Assembly: GCF_021560035.1 (NCBI RefSeq)
Contig: NZ_CP074373.1
Coordinates: 1,732,001 to 1,796,000, forward strand
Reading direction: 5' to 3'
From: Virgibacillus sp. NKC19-16
GTDB lineage: Bacteria; Bacillota; Bacilli; Bacillales; Amphibacillaceae
DNA: 64,000 nucleotides
Below the pieces are notes generated by a model, which was not told the origin of the DNA, did not search any database, and worked only from the letters and a program-made list of their open reading frames with translations. Position numbers and translations under genes: made by a program. Of this stretch, positions 1 to 8,360 are shown piece by piece. Positions within the stretch are counted from its first letter, which is position 1, and each line of letters begins with the position of its first letter.

Positions 1-150
1 ACAAGACAGTATGGCACACTATTAAACATTGTACTGCAAAAACAAATAAGCATTGCTTATATTACAAACGGACAAGATGTACCAGATGACCTTGTTCACA
101 TAACGCCAGGTATCATTACGAACTATATAGTGGGTGAAAATAATGTATGA
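1..150 (+). CDS. flhF: FlhF, flagellar SRP-like GTPase (C-terminal fragment)
   Basis: An open frame runs in from the left edge in frame 1 and stops at 148-150. It encodes about 49 residues, including the stretch ITNGQDVPDDLVHITPG, which is the typical C-terminal end of the FlhF/SRP-type GTPase domain. FlhF is a membrane-associated SRP-family GTPase that positions flagella together with FlhG. The flhG start lies inside the end of this gene, an overlap typical of the flhF-flhG pair in Bacillus. Only the tail is visible, so the call rests on this short match plus gene order. Confidence 0.85.
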   Translation, partial: TRQYGTLLNIVLQKQISIAYITNGQDVPDDLVHITPGIITNYIVGENNV

Positions 151-991
151 TCAAGCATCAAGTTTGCGACGTCAGGTCCATTCAAAAGAGGCAAAAACAC
201 TGGCTATCATAAGCGGAAAAGGTGGTGTCGGGAAGTCGAATATTGCTTTGAATTTTTCCCTGGAATTAATACGTCAGCAGAAAAAGGTGCTTTTATTTGA
301 TTTAGATGTAGGGATGGGAAATATTGATATCTTGCTAGGATTACATGCTGAAAAGACAATTATCGACATGTTTAATGAAAAGTTATCCATTCATGAAATC
401 ATAGAAAAAGGCCCAGGTGGATTAGCATATATTGCAGGAGGCTCCGGATTGAGTGATTTCTTTACCATGAATCAGGGAAATAGAGATTATTTTTTTGTGC
501 AGTATCAGGAATTGACTGAGTTCTATGACTACATTCTCTTTGATATGGGGGCAGGAGCTACAAAGGATAGTATTTTCTTTATTCTTGCATCAGATGAATG
601 TATGGTTATCACAACACCAGAGCCCACATCTATTACAGATGCTTATAGTATGGTAAAACACGTCGCGAGCAGTCAACCTGATATACCAATATATGTAGTA
701 ATGAATCGTTCCACAACAAGTGATGGAAAGATATCCTTGGAAAGGTTCAAAAATGTAGTCGATCATTTTTTACATATTGATATTAAAATGCTTGGAATTA
801 TACCGGAGGATAAAACTGTTTTTACCGCTGTCAGAAGGCAAATTCCATATGTCCTATTAAATGAGCAATCAACCATATCAAAAGCAACCAAACAACTGGT
901 GCGTAACTATACAACAAATACGTCGGGAGTAAACAAAATAGAATCCACCTCTTTTGTCCAAAAATTAAAACAGTTACTGGCGGGGAGGTAA
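143..991 (+). CDS. flhG: FlhG (YlxH), MinD/ParA-type ATPase controlling flagellar number
   Basis: This 282-residue protein has a deviant Walker A motif, SGKGGVGKS, at about residues 24-32, and a Walker B-type LLFDLDVG soon after. Both are typical of MinD/FlhG ATPases. FlhG works with FlhF at the membrane to control flagellar placement and number and to stimulate the FlhF GTPase. I prefer ATG 143 over the in-frame GTG at 134; both overlap the end of flhF. The C-terminus (FVQKLKQLLAGR) is complete. The next gene is cheW after only 17 bases. In B. subtilis cheB and cheA would lie between them, and they are absent here. Confidence 0.93.
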   Translation: MYDQASSLRRQVHSKEAKTLAIISGKGGVGKSNIALNFSLELIRQQKKVLLFDLDVGMGNIDILLGLHAEKTIIDMFNEKLSIHEIIEKGPGGLAYIAGGSGLSDFFTMNQGNRDYFFVQYQELTEFYDYILFDMGAGATKDSIFFILASDECMVITTPEPTSITDAYSMVKHVASSQPDIPIYVVMNRSTTSDGKISLERFKNVVDHFLHIDIKMLGIIPEDKTVFTAVRRQIPYVLLNEQSTISKATKQLVRNYTTNTSGVNKIESTSFVQKLKQLLAGR

Positions 992-1008
992 CCAAGGGAG
1001 GAATTGGA

Positions 1009-1476
1009 TTGGAAAATGAAACAATAATGGGTAAAGTAATCGTTTTTCAATTAAAAGATGAAGAATACGCGGTTTCTGTACAACAAATTGGATCAATTAA
1101 ACGTATGCAGCCAATTACGAGAGTTCCGCAAACAGCTGATTTTGTTAAAGGAGTTATTAATTTACGTGGTGTAATAATCCCGATCATTGATTTAAGTGCT
1201 CGCTTTGGTATCAAGAAGACCGAGCCAAATGAAGCAACACGAATCATTATCGTAAATGTTGAGGAAAAAGAGGTAGGTCTGATTGTCGATGCGGCTACTG
1301 ATGTGATCGACATCCAAAGAAATGCGATTGAACCCGCTCTGGAAGTAGTTGGGGCTGTAGACACTAACTATATAGAAGGTGTAGTTAAGCTTGAGAGCCG
1401 TTTACTTATTTTACTCGATTTACCAAAAGTGTTAATACCTGAGGAAATAAATGTTACAAAAACAGTGGAAGGGTAG
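1009..1476 (+). CDS. cheW: CheW chemotaxis coupling protein
   Basis: This 155-residue single-domain protein has the CheW fold signatures: an N-terminal VIVFQLKDEEYAVSV strand pair, KGVINLRGVIIPIIDL in the middle, and VGLIVDAATDVIDI. CheW couples chemoreceptors to the CheA kinase at the inner face of the membrane. The start is TTG 1009, eight bases after AAGGGAGGA. The length matches the family (about 155 aa). The reading frame is intact, although its usual partner cheA is missing upstream and cheC/cheD downstream are decayed. It may therefore depend on a CheA elsewhere or be on the way to loss. Confidence 0.93.
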   Translation: MENETIMGKVIVFQLKDEEYAVSVQQIGSIKRMQPITRVPQTADFVKGVINLRGVIIPIIDLSARFGIKKTEPNEATRIIIVNVEEKEVGLIVDAATDVIDIQRNAIEPALEVVGAVDTNYIEGVVKLESRLLILLDLPKVLIPEEINVTKTVEG

Positions 1477-1486
1477 ACGTGAGGAT

Positions 1487-1701
1487 ATGAATCTTACAAC
1501 CTTACAGAAGGATGTGTTGAGGGAAATTGGCAACATCGATATGAAGCCATCCATTCATATTTCAGTCTGGATAGGGCCGGAGCTATTTTAACAGCAGGAT
1601 CAGTTGAATTGTAGCACGTAACAGATTATGTAATTATTATAGATCCAAAAATAAACAGCAATGACTCCAAGAACTACGTGCGTTACACGTTACCGTTTTG
1701 A
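1487..1701 (+). pseudogene. cheC: cheC relic (CheY-P phosphatase), internally deleted and frameshifted
   Basis: ATG 1487 begins MNLTTLQKDVLREIGNI, the characteristic CheC N-terminus, but the frame then jumps over most of the protein. After a frame change the sequence reads SLDRAGAILTAGSVEL, a stop codon, then HVTDYVIIIDPKINSN and YTLPF. These align in order with the C-terminal half of B. subtilis CheC as I remember it (SLDMFGAV, IVIDT, MLPDF). About 70 codons remain of roughly 200, with at least one in-frame stop and one frameshift. CheC normally dephosphorylates CheY-P in the adaptation system. It lies directly after cheW, its expected slot. Confidence 0.82.
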
Positions 1702-1796
1702 TTTAGGCGGCACTGTGCGGTAGAACAATTGAATTTGATCCTGATTCCTGTGAGTTGAAAATAAGCAAAGTAAATAAGAAGGAAATATTTATTTAA
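1700..1796 (+). pseudogene. cheD: cheD relic (receptor deamidase), C-terminal scrap
   Basis: After the cheC relic the sequence reads DLGGTVR in one frame and, shifted by one base, RTIEFDPDSCELKISKV to a stop at 1794-1796. The pair GGxxGRTIEF followed by a short beta hairpin is the C-terminal end of CheD proteins. Only about 32 codons remain of around 160, and they are split between two frames. CheD deamidates receptors and stimulates CheC. The position between cheC and sigD is correct for cheD. The relic ends at the Shine-Dalgarno of sigD, so the deletions have preserved sigD expression signals. Confidence 0.78.
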
Positions 1797-1815
1797 TGAA
1801 GGAGGAGCGATTCTC

Positions 1816-2595
1816 ATGACAACTAATAAATCTCCTCTTGAACAAAAGTTATGGGACAAGTGGATACTTACGAAAGATAGGGATACAGCAAATGACCTCA
1901 TACAAAATTATATATACTTAGTAAGTTTCCATGTGGATAGAATTTCCAGTCACTTACCAAATAATGTAAGTAAAGATGATATGAAAAGCTTTGGCTTGAT
2001 GGGGTTGTATGATGCCTTGAAGAAATTTGAGCCTGCCCGGGATCTGAAATTTGATACATATGCCGCGTTTCGTGTACGTGGGGCGATTATTGATGGATTA
2101 AGAAAAGAAGATTGGCTTCCTAGATCATTAAGAGAAAAAACGAAAAAAATTGAACAAGTTACGGGGGAGTTGGAACAAACCTATCAACGATTGCCAACAG
2201 CCGAAGAAATAGCTAAAAGAACAGGCATGTTAACCAAAGAGGTTGAGGAAATTATAAAGGATTCACTTTTTGCACATGTATTATCAATTGAAGAAAAACC
2301 AAGGGATGGAAGAAGTGAACTAAAAGAAGGTTTAGGATATACAATAGCTGATGAGGCGACTATTTCACCTGAAGAGAATATGCTTGCAATTGAGGTGAAG
2401 AAAGAACTTGCAGAGGGTATTAAATTATTAAATGACAATGAACAAATGGTGATTAGTTTATTTTATCATGATGAATTAACATTGACAGAGATTGGCAACG
2501 TACTCGGATTAACTACATCAAGAATTTCACAAATACATAAAAAAGCAATTTTTAAATTAAGAAAGGCACTTAAAAAAATACAGGCTTTATCATAA
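1816..2595 (+). CDS. sigD: Sigma-D (FliA family), sigma factor for motility genes
   Basis: This 259-residue group 3 sigma factor has region 2 (DDMKSFGLMGLYDALKKF and FDTYAAFRVRGAIIDGLR), region 3 and a C-terminal region 4 helix-turn-helix (LTEIGNVLGLTTSRISQIHK). All are complete. Sigma-D directs RNA polymerase to flagellin, motor, chemoreceptor and autolysin genes. The start ATG 1816 follows AAGGAGGAG with good spacing. It is the penultimate gene of the fla/che operon and is intact although the chemotaxis genes just upstream are decayed. This suggests selection still holds motility or autolysin control. Confidence 0.95.
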   Translation: MTTNKSPLEQKLWDKWILTKDRDTANDLIQNYIYLVSFHVDRISSHLPNNVSKDDMKSFGLMGLYDALKKFEPARDLKFDTYAAFRVRGAIIDGLRKEDWLPRSLREKTKKIEQVTGELEQTYQRLPTAEEIAKRTGMLTKEVEEIIKDSLFAHVLSIEEKPRDGRSELKEGLGYTIADEATISPEENMLAIEVKKELAEGIKLLNDNEQMVISLFYHDELTLTEIGNVLGLTTSRISQIHKKAIFKLRKALKKIQALS

Positions 2596-2687
2596 ATAAG
2601 AAAAAATATAAGAATAGATACCAAGACGGGGCGATGAATGTAAGAATCATTCTTATTTTGGAAAACGATAGTAGAAGGAGCGTTTTA

Positions 2688-3104
2688 ATGATATCATTCG
2701 TACTGATCATAAGTTTTTTATTACACATCGTATCATTTTTAGCTATTTATCAACTCTTTAAGCAAATTCAGCAGTTAAAACAAACGAATTCCGGTGAGAT
2801 CATCGAACTATTGGACGTGTACCTTCAAGAAATAAAAGATGAGAATAGGCTTCTGCAAGAAGAATTATCATCTAAAGCTAAAGAGGGGGAACCTCCTGAG
2901 GTAATACAAACAGCAAGGAAGACAGAAGAAGAGCCTACCAATGAATATCTACCTACTGAAATGCAAGCCAATGATCGTGTAGAAACCTCACTGCAAGCAA
3001 GAATCCTCAAGCTTCATAATGAAGGATTCCAAGAAGCCGAAATTGCCCGGAAGTTAAACTGCGGTAAAACAGAAGCGGCACTTATTATTAAATTACATGC
3101 ATAA
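2688..3104 (+). CDS. swrB: SwrB (YlxL) swarming motility protein
   Basis: This 138-residue protein has one N-terminal membrane segment (residues 3-22), a charged, probably coiled-coil middle (ELLDVYLQEIKDENRLLQEE) and a C-terminal helix-turn-helix-like tail (EGFQEAEIARKLNCGKTEAA). In B. subtilis SwrB activates flagellar type III export and is the last gene of the fla/che operon, as here. The start is ATG 2688, preceded by AGAAGGAG. A longer frame from 2634 lacks a ribosome binding site. The identification rests on position, topology and the C-terminal motif; the sequence is poorly conserved in general. Confidence 0.8.
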   Translation: MISFVLIISFLLHIVSFLAIYQLFKQIQQLKQTNSGEIIELLDVYLQEIKDENRLLQEELSSKAKEGEPPEVIQTARKTEEEPTNEYLPTEMQANDRVETSLQARILKLHNEGFQEAEIARKLNCGKTEAALIIKLHA

Positions 3105-3120
3105 AAAAATAACTTAACAC

Positions 3121-3149
3121 TTGATTACCTGCACCCTATATGATATATT
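3121..3149 (+). promoter_or_regulatory. Sigma-A promoter for rpsB
   Basis: TTGATT at 3121-3126 and TATATT at 3144-3149 are separated by exactly 17 bases. The predicted start near 3156 leaves an untranslated leader of roughly 139 bases before rpsB. That is long enough for S2-type autoregulation, but I cannot assign a known leader structure. Confidence 0.6.
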
Positions 3150-3294
3150 AATTTTTGGTGTAAATACTATGTTCATACGATGAGCAAGTTTCAAAACACA
3201 CGTTTAGTAATTTGTATAGAAGGTGCCAGTTAAATTCTGGTCTTTATCCAAAAATGATCTAAGCGGAGGAAAAACCAATTAGGAGGAATTTTTT

Positions 3295-4098
3295 ATGGCA
3301 ACAATTTCAATGAAACAATTATTAGAAGCTGGTGTACATTTTGGACATCAGACCCGCCGTTGGAATCCAAAGATGAAGAAATATATCTTCACAGAGCGTA
3401 ACGGCATTTACATCATTGACCTTCAAAAAACAGTTAAAAAGGTTGATGAAGCGTACAAATATGTAAAAGAAATCGCATCAAATGGTGGTTCAATTCTTTT
3501 CGTTGGTACGAAAAAGCAAGCACAAGAGTCTGTTCGTGATGAAGCAACACGTTCAGGGATGTTCTATATTAACCAGCGCTGGTTAGGCGGTACACTTACA
3601 AACTTCCAAACGATTCGTAAACGTATTACTCGTCTAAAAGACATTGAACGTATGGAAGAGGATGGAACATTTGAAGTACTGCCGAAAAAAGAAGTTGTTG
3701 ATTTATTAAAAGAAAAAGATCGCTTAATGAAGTTCTTGGGCGGGATTAAGGACATGAATAAATTACCGGATGCTATGTTCGTTATTGATCCACGTAAAGA
3801 ACGTATTGCGATAGCTGAAGCACATAAATTAAACATCCCAATCATCGCAATGGTGGACACAAACTGTGACCCGGATGAAATTGATTATGTTATCCCAGCA
3901 AATGATGACGCCATTCGTGCGGTGAAACTATTGACTTCGAAAATTGCTGACGCTATTCTGGAAGTGAAACAAGGTGAAGAAACAGAAGAGGTACCAGAAA
4001 ATGTGCAGGCAGAAGTAAAAGAAGAAACAGCTACAGAAGAAACAGACGCTGACGCTGAAGTTAAAACTGAAACGAATGCTGAATCAAAACAAGTGTAA
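3295..4098 (+). CDS. rpsB: 30S ribosomal protein S2
   Basis: This 267-residue S2 protein has the diagnostic starts [20 protein letters not shown] and [16 protein letters not shown] and the C-terminal [15 protein letters not shown]. It assembles late on the 30S head-body junction. The start ATG 3295 follows TTAGGAGGAA. The last 40 or so residues form an acidic Glu/Thr/Asp/Ala-rich tail. This makes the protein about 20 residues longer than I remember for B. subtilis S2 (246 aa). A terminator separates it from tsf. Confidence 0.98.
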   Translation: MATISMKQLLEAGVHFGHQTRRWNPKMKKYIFTERNGIYIIDLQKTVKKVDEAYKYVKEIASNGGSILFVGTKKQAQESVRDEATRSGMFYINQRWLGGTLTNFQTIRKRITRLKDIERMEEDGTFEVLPKKEVVDLLKEKDRLMKFLGGIKDMNKLPDAMFVIDPRKERIAIAEAHKLNIPIIAMVDTNCDPDEIDYVIPANDDAIRAVKLLTSKIADAILEVKQGEETEEVPENVQAEVKEETATEETDADAEVKTETNAESKQV

Positions 4099-4117
4099 TT
4101 AATAGTAGAAAAGGTGA

Positions 4118-4154
4118 GGTGATAAGAGGATAAGAGCCTTTTATCACCTTTTTT
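4118..4154 (+). terminator. Terminator or attenuator between rpsB and tsf
   Basis: GGTGATAA at 4118-4125 pairs with TTATCACC at 4141-4148, followed by six T at 4149-4154. It lies between two genes usually co-transcribed, so it probably attenuates rather than fully stops transcription. Confidence 0.7.
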
Positions 4155-4182
4155 AGAAAGAATATTCAAAGGAGGATATAAA

Positions 4183-5067
4183 ATGAATGTTACTGCTAAA
4201 ATGGTAAAAGAACTACGTGAAAAAACTGGTGCTGGTATGATGGATTGCAAAAAAGCACTACAAGAAACAGACGGAGATATGGATAAAGCAATTAATTACT
4301 TGCGTGAGAAAGGAATCTCAAAAGCTGCTAAAAAAGCTGATCGTATTGCAGCAGAAGGTGCTACTTACATTGAAACAGATGGTAATTCCGCAGTTCTATT
4401 AGAAGTGAATTGTGAAACTGACTTTGTGACAAAAAACGATCAGTTCCAACAATTATTATCAGAACTCGGAAAGCATATTGTAAAACAACAGCCGGCTAAC
4501 ATTGAAGAAGCTATGAAGCAAGCGTTACATGGAAATGGTGAGACAGTAGAAGCCTATATCAATGCAGCAGTTGCAAAAATTGGTGAAAAAATTTCACTCC
4601 GTCGATTTGCGTTAATAAATAAGACAGATAATGATGCATTTGGGACCTACCTACATATGGGTGGCAATATTGGTGTACTGTCACTTGTTGAAGGTACTGG
4701 GGACGAACAGCTTGCCAAAGATATAGCCATGCATATTGCAGCATCTAATCCTCGTTATGTGTCGCGTGATGAGGTTCCAGAAGAAGAGGTTAATCAAGAG
4801 CGTGAAGTGTTGAAAACACAAGCTTTAAATGAGGGGAAACCGGAGAATATTGTTCAAAAAATGGTCGAAGGACGTCTTGGGAAGTTCTTTGGAGAAATTT
4901 GTTTATTGGAACAAGACTTTGTTAAAGATCCCGATCAAAAAGTTAAAAAATATGTAGCTGATAAAGGTGCGAGCGTCAATTCGTTTGTTCGCTATGAAGT
5001 AGGCGAAGGTATGGAGAAACGTGAAGAGAACTTTGCCGAAGAAGTTATGAATCAGATTAAAAAATAA
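4183..5067 (+). CDS. tsf: Elongation factor Ts
   Basis: This 294-residue protein has the N-terminal UBA-like module ([20 protein letters not shown]) and the core motifs [13 protein letters not shown] and [10 protein letters not shown], then the coiled-coil region and C-terminal module. EF-Ts exchanges GDP for GTP on EF-Tu. The length matches the family (about 293 aa). ATG 4183 follows AAAGGAGGAT. It sits in the conserved rpsB-tsf-pyrH-frr order. Confidence 0.98.
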   Translation: MNVTAKMVKELREKTGAGMMDCKKALQETDGDMDKAINYLREKGISKAAKKADRIAAEGATYIETDGNSAVLLEVNCETDFVTKNDQFQQLLSELGKHIVKQQPANIEEAMKQALHGNGETVEAYINAAVAKIGEKISLRRFALINKTDNDAFGTYLHMGGNIGVLSLVEGTGDEQLAKDIAMHIAASNPRYVSRDEVPEEEVNQEREVLKTQALNEGKPENIVQKMVEGRLGKFFGEICLLEQDFVKDPDQKVKKYVADKGASVNSFVRYEVGEGMEKREENFAEEVMNQIKK

Positions 5068-5078
5068 GTTAACCTGAT

Positions 5079-5103
5079 GTAGGGAACTAAACAAGTTCCC
5101 TAC
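5079..5103 (+). other. Strong stem-loop without T tract between tsf and pyrH
   Basis: GTAGGGAAC at 5079-5087 pairs perfectly with GTTCCCTAC at 5095-5103 around a 7-base loop. It is followed by CCAGGAGATC rather than T residues, so it is not a classical terminator. Possible roles are 3'-end stabilisation of tsf mRNA or an RNA processing site upstream of pyrH. Confidence 0.6.
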
Positions 5104-5134
5104 CCAGGAGATCAGTTCATCTATGGAGGTATTT

Positions 5135-5857
5135 ATGACAACTGCTTGTTACCGTAGAATTGTACTCAAATTAAGTGGAGAAGCTTTAAGTGGTGAACAT
5201 GGATATGGCATTGAACCTAAAGTGATTCAATCCATCGCAAGTCAAGTAAAAGAAGTGGCAGAACTTGGAGTTGAAATCGCCGTCGTTGTAGGTGGAGGAA
5301 ATATATGGCGTGGAAAAGTCGGCAGCGAAATGGGAATGGATCGCGCAACAGCTGATTATATGGGAATGTTAGCAACAATAATGAATTCTCTTGCACTCCA
5401 GGATGCTCTGGAAACCATTGATATTCCAACTCGTGTACAAACATCAATCGAAATGCGCCAGGTAGCTGAGCCTTATATTAGAAGAAAAGCAATTCGTCAC
5501 TTAGAAAAGAAACGGGTTGTTATCTTCGCTGCAGGTACAGGAAATCCTTACTTTTCTACAGATACAACTGCAGCATTACGAGCTGCAGAGATTGAGGCGG
5601 AAGTAATTCTCATGGCCAAAAATAATGTAGATGGTGTATACACGGATGATCCAAAAATCAATAAATCTGCCCAGAAGTATGAAAGTTTAACGTTTTTGGA
5701 AATGTTAAACGCAGATCTGGGTGTTATGGATTCAACAGCATCATCCTTATGTATGGATAATGATATTCAATTAATTGTATTTTCCATTATGGAAGAAGGC
5801 AACATAAAACGAGTTGTTGCTGGTGAAACAATTGGAACAACTATAAGGGGGAAATAA
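5135..5857 (+). CDS. pyrH: UMP kinase
   Basis: This 240-residue bacterial UMP kinase of the amino-acid kinase fold phosphorylates UMP to UDP. Motifs seen are [12 protein letters not shown] (phosphate loop), [31 protein letters not shown] and VDGVYTDDP. The start is set at ATG 5135 because GGAGGT at 5125-5130 lies just upstream. This gives 240 residues, as in B. subtilis. The ATG at 5123 would overlap that ribosome binding site. frr follows after 2 bases. Confidence 0.97.
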   Translation: MTTACYRRIVLKLSGEALSGEHGYGIEPKVIQSIASQVKEVAELGVEIAVVVGGGNIWRGKVGSEMGMDRATADYMGMLATIMNSLALQDALETIDIPTRVQTSIEMRQVAEPYIRRKAIRHLEKKRVVIFAAGTGNPYFSTDTTAALRAAEIEAEVILMAKNNVDGVYTDDPKINKSAQKYESLTFLEMLNADLGVMDSTASSLCMDNDIQLIVFSIMEEGNIKRVVAGETIGTTIRGK

Positions 5858-5859
5858 TC

Positions 5860-6417
5860 ATGTCGGAAAAGATCGTAAAAGAGATGCAGACAAAAATGTC
5901 ACAAGCTGTACAAGCATTCTCGAAAACACTGGCAACTGTAAGAGCGGGTAGGGCAAGTGCGAGCTTACTGGATAATGTTTATGTAGATTATTACGGTGCA
6001 ACAACACCATTGAATCAGCTATCCTCTATTTCCGTACCAGAGGCAAGATTACTTGTCATTTCACCATATGATAAATCATCACTTTCTGATGTTGAAAAAG
6101 CAATTCAAAAAGCTGATCTTGGTGTGTCACCAACAAATGATGGAAATGTTATCCGAATAAACATGCCGCCTTTAACGGAAGAAAGACGGAAAGATTTAGT
6201 GAAAGTTGTTGGTAAGTATGCAGAAGAAGCACGCGTCCAAGTACGAAATATTCGTCGTGAGGCAAATGATCAGTTGAAAAAAGCAGAAAAGAATAATGAT
6301 CTCACAGAAGATGATTTACGTGGCCTGCAAGACAAGGTGCAAAAAGAAACGGACACTCAAACCGCTAAAATTGATCAAATTTCTAAAGACAAAGAAAATG
6401 ATATTATGGAAGTGTAG
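5860..6417 (+). CDS. frr: Ribosome recycling factor
   Basis: This 185-residue RRF has the typical central block [20 protein letters not shown], then [17 protein letters not shown] and [14 protein letters not shown]. With EF-G it splits the post-termination ribosome. The length equals the family norm. The start ATG 5860 lies close behind AGGGGGAA, which overlaps the pyrH stop, so the two are translationally close. A terminator follows. Confidence 0.98.
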   Translation: MSEKIVKEMQTKMSQAVQAFSKTLATVRAGRASASLLDNVYVDYYGATTPLNQLSSISVPEARLLVISPYDKSSLSDVEKAIQKADLGVSPTNDGNVIRINMPPLTEERRKDLVKVVGKYAEEARVQVRNIRREANDQLKKAEKNNDLTEDDLRGLQDKVQKETDTQTAKIDQISKDKENDIMEV

Positions 6418-6485
6418 TCTTTCTAAAATTTTATTACTTGAAATCTTTATTATTGCTTCGATTAAGTGTAAAATAAGATGCAGAC

Positions 6486-6512
6486 GGCCCTCTTGTTTAA
6501 GGGGGCTTTCGT
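6486..6512 (+). terminator. Terminator after frr
   Basis: GCCCTC at 6487-6492 pairs with GGGGGC at 6501-6506 (one G-T pair), followed by a T-rich run. It ends the rpsB-frr block before the uppS promoter. Confidence 0.65.
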
Positions 6513-6552
6513 ATTCTTTTTACATATACACTATAATAAACATCGATTTTAA

Positions 6553-6561
6553 TGATATAAT
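6553..6561 (+). promoter_or_regulatory. Extended -10 promoter for uppS-cdsA
   Basis: TGATATAAT at 6553-6561 is an extended -10 element (TGnTATAAT). No good -35 is visible. It lies after the frr terminator and about 100 bases before the uppS start. Confidence 0.45.
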
Positions 6562-6665
6562 GATGATTCATCCTTACGGACTAGTATTATAATTCTTTTT
6601 CCTTCATATTGATTATAGTTAAAGGATTGTAAATGGATAATCAACAGTATTTGGAGGACAAAACT

Positions 6666-7427
6666 ATGTCAATGAAACTTCCTTTTATAAATAATAAACA
6701 GAAAAAGGAAAATGAACAAACTGATTTAGAAAACATCCCGGACCATGTGGCAATTATTATGGATGGTAATGGTAGATGGGCAAAGAAACGTGGCCTTCCA
6801 CGTATTGCGGGTCATAGAGAAGGAGTAAAAGTTGTTAAGAACATTGTGAAGACAGCTTCGAAGCATAACGTACAAATACTTACACTTTACACATTTTCTA
6901 CTGAAAACTGGAAGCGACCAAAATCAGAGGTTGATTTCATCATGAAACTTCCAAAAGAATTTCTGGATGTTTACTTACCGGAATTGATCGAAAACAATGT
7001 AAGACTTGAAACAATTGGTGAAGTTGAAGCATTACCTAAAGATACAAAAGAAGTAATCCAATATGCGAAAGATAAAACAAAGAATAATAATGGATTATTA
7101 TTAAATTTTGCTTTAAACTATGGTAGTAGATTCGAAATTATGCAGGCAATTAAACAAATAATGGCAGACATAGATGGGGCAAAACTATCTGTAGAAGCAG
7201 TGGATGAAGAAATTTTTTCAAAATACTTATATACGCAAGGAATTAGGGATCCAGATTTATTAATACGTACCAGTGGAGAACAGCGGTTAAGTAACTTTTT
7301 ACTATGGCAATTGGCCTATACTGAATTTTGGTTTACAGACGTATTATGGCCGGATTTTAATGAAGAAACTTTTAAGCAGGCTCTCCATGAATATCAACAG
7401 CGGAAAAGGCGATATGGAGGTATATAG
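6666..7427 (+). CDS. uppS: Undecaprenyl diphosphate synthase
   Basis: This 253-residue cis-prenyltransferase extends farnesyl diphosphate with isopentenyl diphosphate to C55-PP, the lipid carrier for cell wall synthesis. The catalytic aspartate is in IIMDGNGRWAKKRG (Asp33). TFSTENWKRPKSEV and the C-terminal DLLIRTSGEQRLSNFLLWQ are also present. ATG 6666 is chosen because TTGGAGGAC lies just upstream; the ATG at 6633 has no ribosome binding site. cdsA follows after 15 bases. Confidence 0.97.
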   Translation: MSMKLPFINNKQKKENEQTDLENIPDHVAIIMDGNGRWAKKRGLPRIAGHREGVKVVKNIVKTASKHNVQILTLYTFSTENWKRPKSEVDFIMKLPKEFLDVYLPELIENNVRLETIGEVEALPKDTKEVIQYAKDKTKNNNGLLLNFALNYGSRFEIMQAIKQIMADIDGAKLSVEAVDEEIFSKYLYTQGIRDPDLLIRTSGEQRLSNFLLWQLAYTEFWFTDVLWPDFNEETFKQALHEYQQRKRRYGGI

Positions 7428-7442
7428 GGTGATGATTAGGAT

Positions 7443-8234
7443 ATGAAGCAACGAACTCTAACAGCAATTTTATCAATGATTGTATTTCTTCCATTTGTCA
7501 TCTATGGAGATTGGCCTTTTACACTTTTTGTATATGTAATAGCTACAATTGGATTAATCGAACTTATGAAAATGCATAAGATAGTCATATATTCAGTGCC
7601 GTCTATACTGGCAATTGGATTTTTATGGGTGATTTTATTTCCCATGCATGATTCCTCTGGATATATTGGGATAACAGACCTAACGCAAACGGAAGTAGTA
7701 ATGATTTTTGTATTGTTGTTGCTCTCTTACACCGTCTTAGTGAAAAATAAATTCACTTTTGATGACACCGGCTTTATTTTATTAGCGATTATATATGTAG
7801 GAATGGGATTCTTTTATTTAATTGAAACACGCAACGCAGGTCTTAACTATATTTTATATGCTTTATTCATCGTCTGGGCTACGGATACAGGTGCATATTT
7901 ATTTGGGCGCTATTTCGGCAAGAGAAAGCTTTGGCCCAAAATAAGTCCAAAAAAAACGATAGAAGGAGCATTAGGCGGGGTGTTCCTTGCTTGTGTTGTT
8001 GCAGTAGTATTCCAGCTTATTTACCCATTTGCTTTTTCTATGCTTATTGTTGTAGGTGCTACAATAGTGGCGTCTGTTTTTGGACAAATTGGTGATTTAG
8101 TTGAATCAGCGTTTAAACGACATTATAATGTAAAAGATTCAGGTAACATTTTGCCTGGACATGGTGGGATATTAGACCGTTTCGATAGTTTGCTTTTTGT
8201 TTTACCATTGTTGCATTTTATAGGGTTTATATAA
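7443..8234 (+). CDS. cdsA: Phosphatidate cytidylyltransferase
   Basis: This 263-residue integral membrane enzyme has about eight hydrophobic segments and makes CDP-diacylglycerol from phosphatidate and CTP. The family signature KDSGNILPGHGGILDR is present near the C-terminus, preceded by SAFKRHY. The protein is complete at both ends. In B. subtilis dxr follows; here the next gene is rasP after 126 bases with no trace of dxr. Confidence 0.97.
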   Translation: MKQRTLTAILSMIVFLPFVIYGDWPFTLFVYVIATIGLIELMKMHKIVIYSVPSILAIGFLWVILFPMHDSSGYIGITDLTQTEVVMIFVLLLLSYTVLVKNKFTFDDTGFILLAIIYVGMGFFYLIETRNAGLNYILYALFIVWATDTGAYLFGRYFGKRKLWPKISPKKTIEGALGGVFLACVVAVVFQLIYPFAFSMLIVVGATIVASVFGQIGDLVESAFKRHYNVKDSGNILPGHGGILDRFDSLLFVLPLLHFIGFI

Positions 8235-8360
8235 ATATACTTATAGTGCATAAGTTGCTGAACATTTAAGGTGTAAAATTATCATAGCTCCATCAATCTT
8301 TGTTATGATTACCACTATCATACAGGTGTGGATTTACCCGACCAAAGGAAGGTGCTTTTT

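Noticed and set aside
5123-5134. ATG 5123 as the pyrH start
   Set aside because: It overlaps the GGAGGT that serves ATG 5135, and the shorter protein has the family length.
6296-6592. 98-codon plus-strand frame overlapping the end of frr
   Set aside because: Its first part is the +1 frame of frr and its second part runs through the frr terminator; no protein similarity.
8235-8360. Possible dxr relic between cdsA and rasP
   Set aside because: I read the plus-strand frames and found no Dxr-like stretch comparable to the che and GntR relics.
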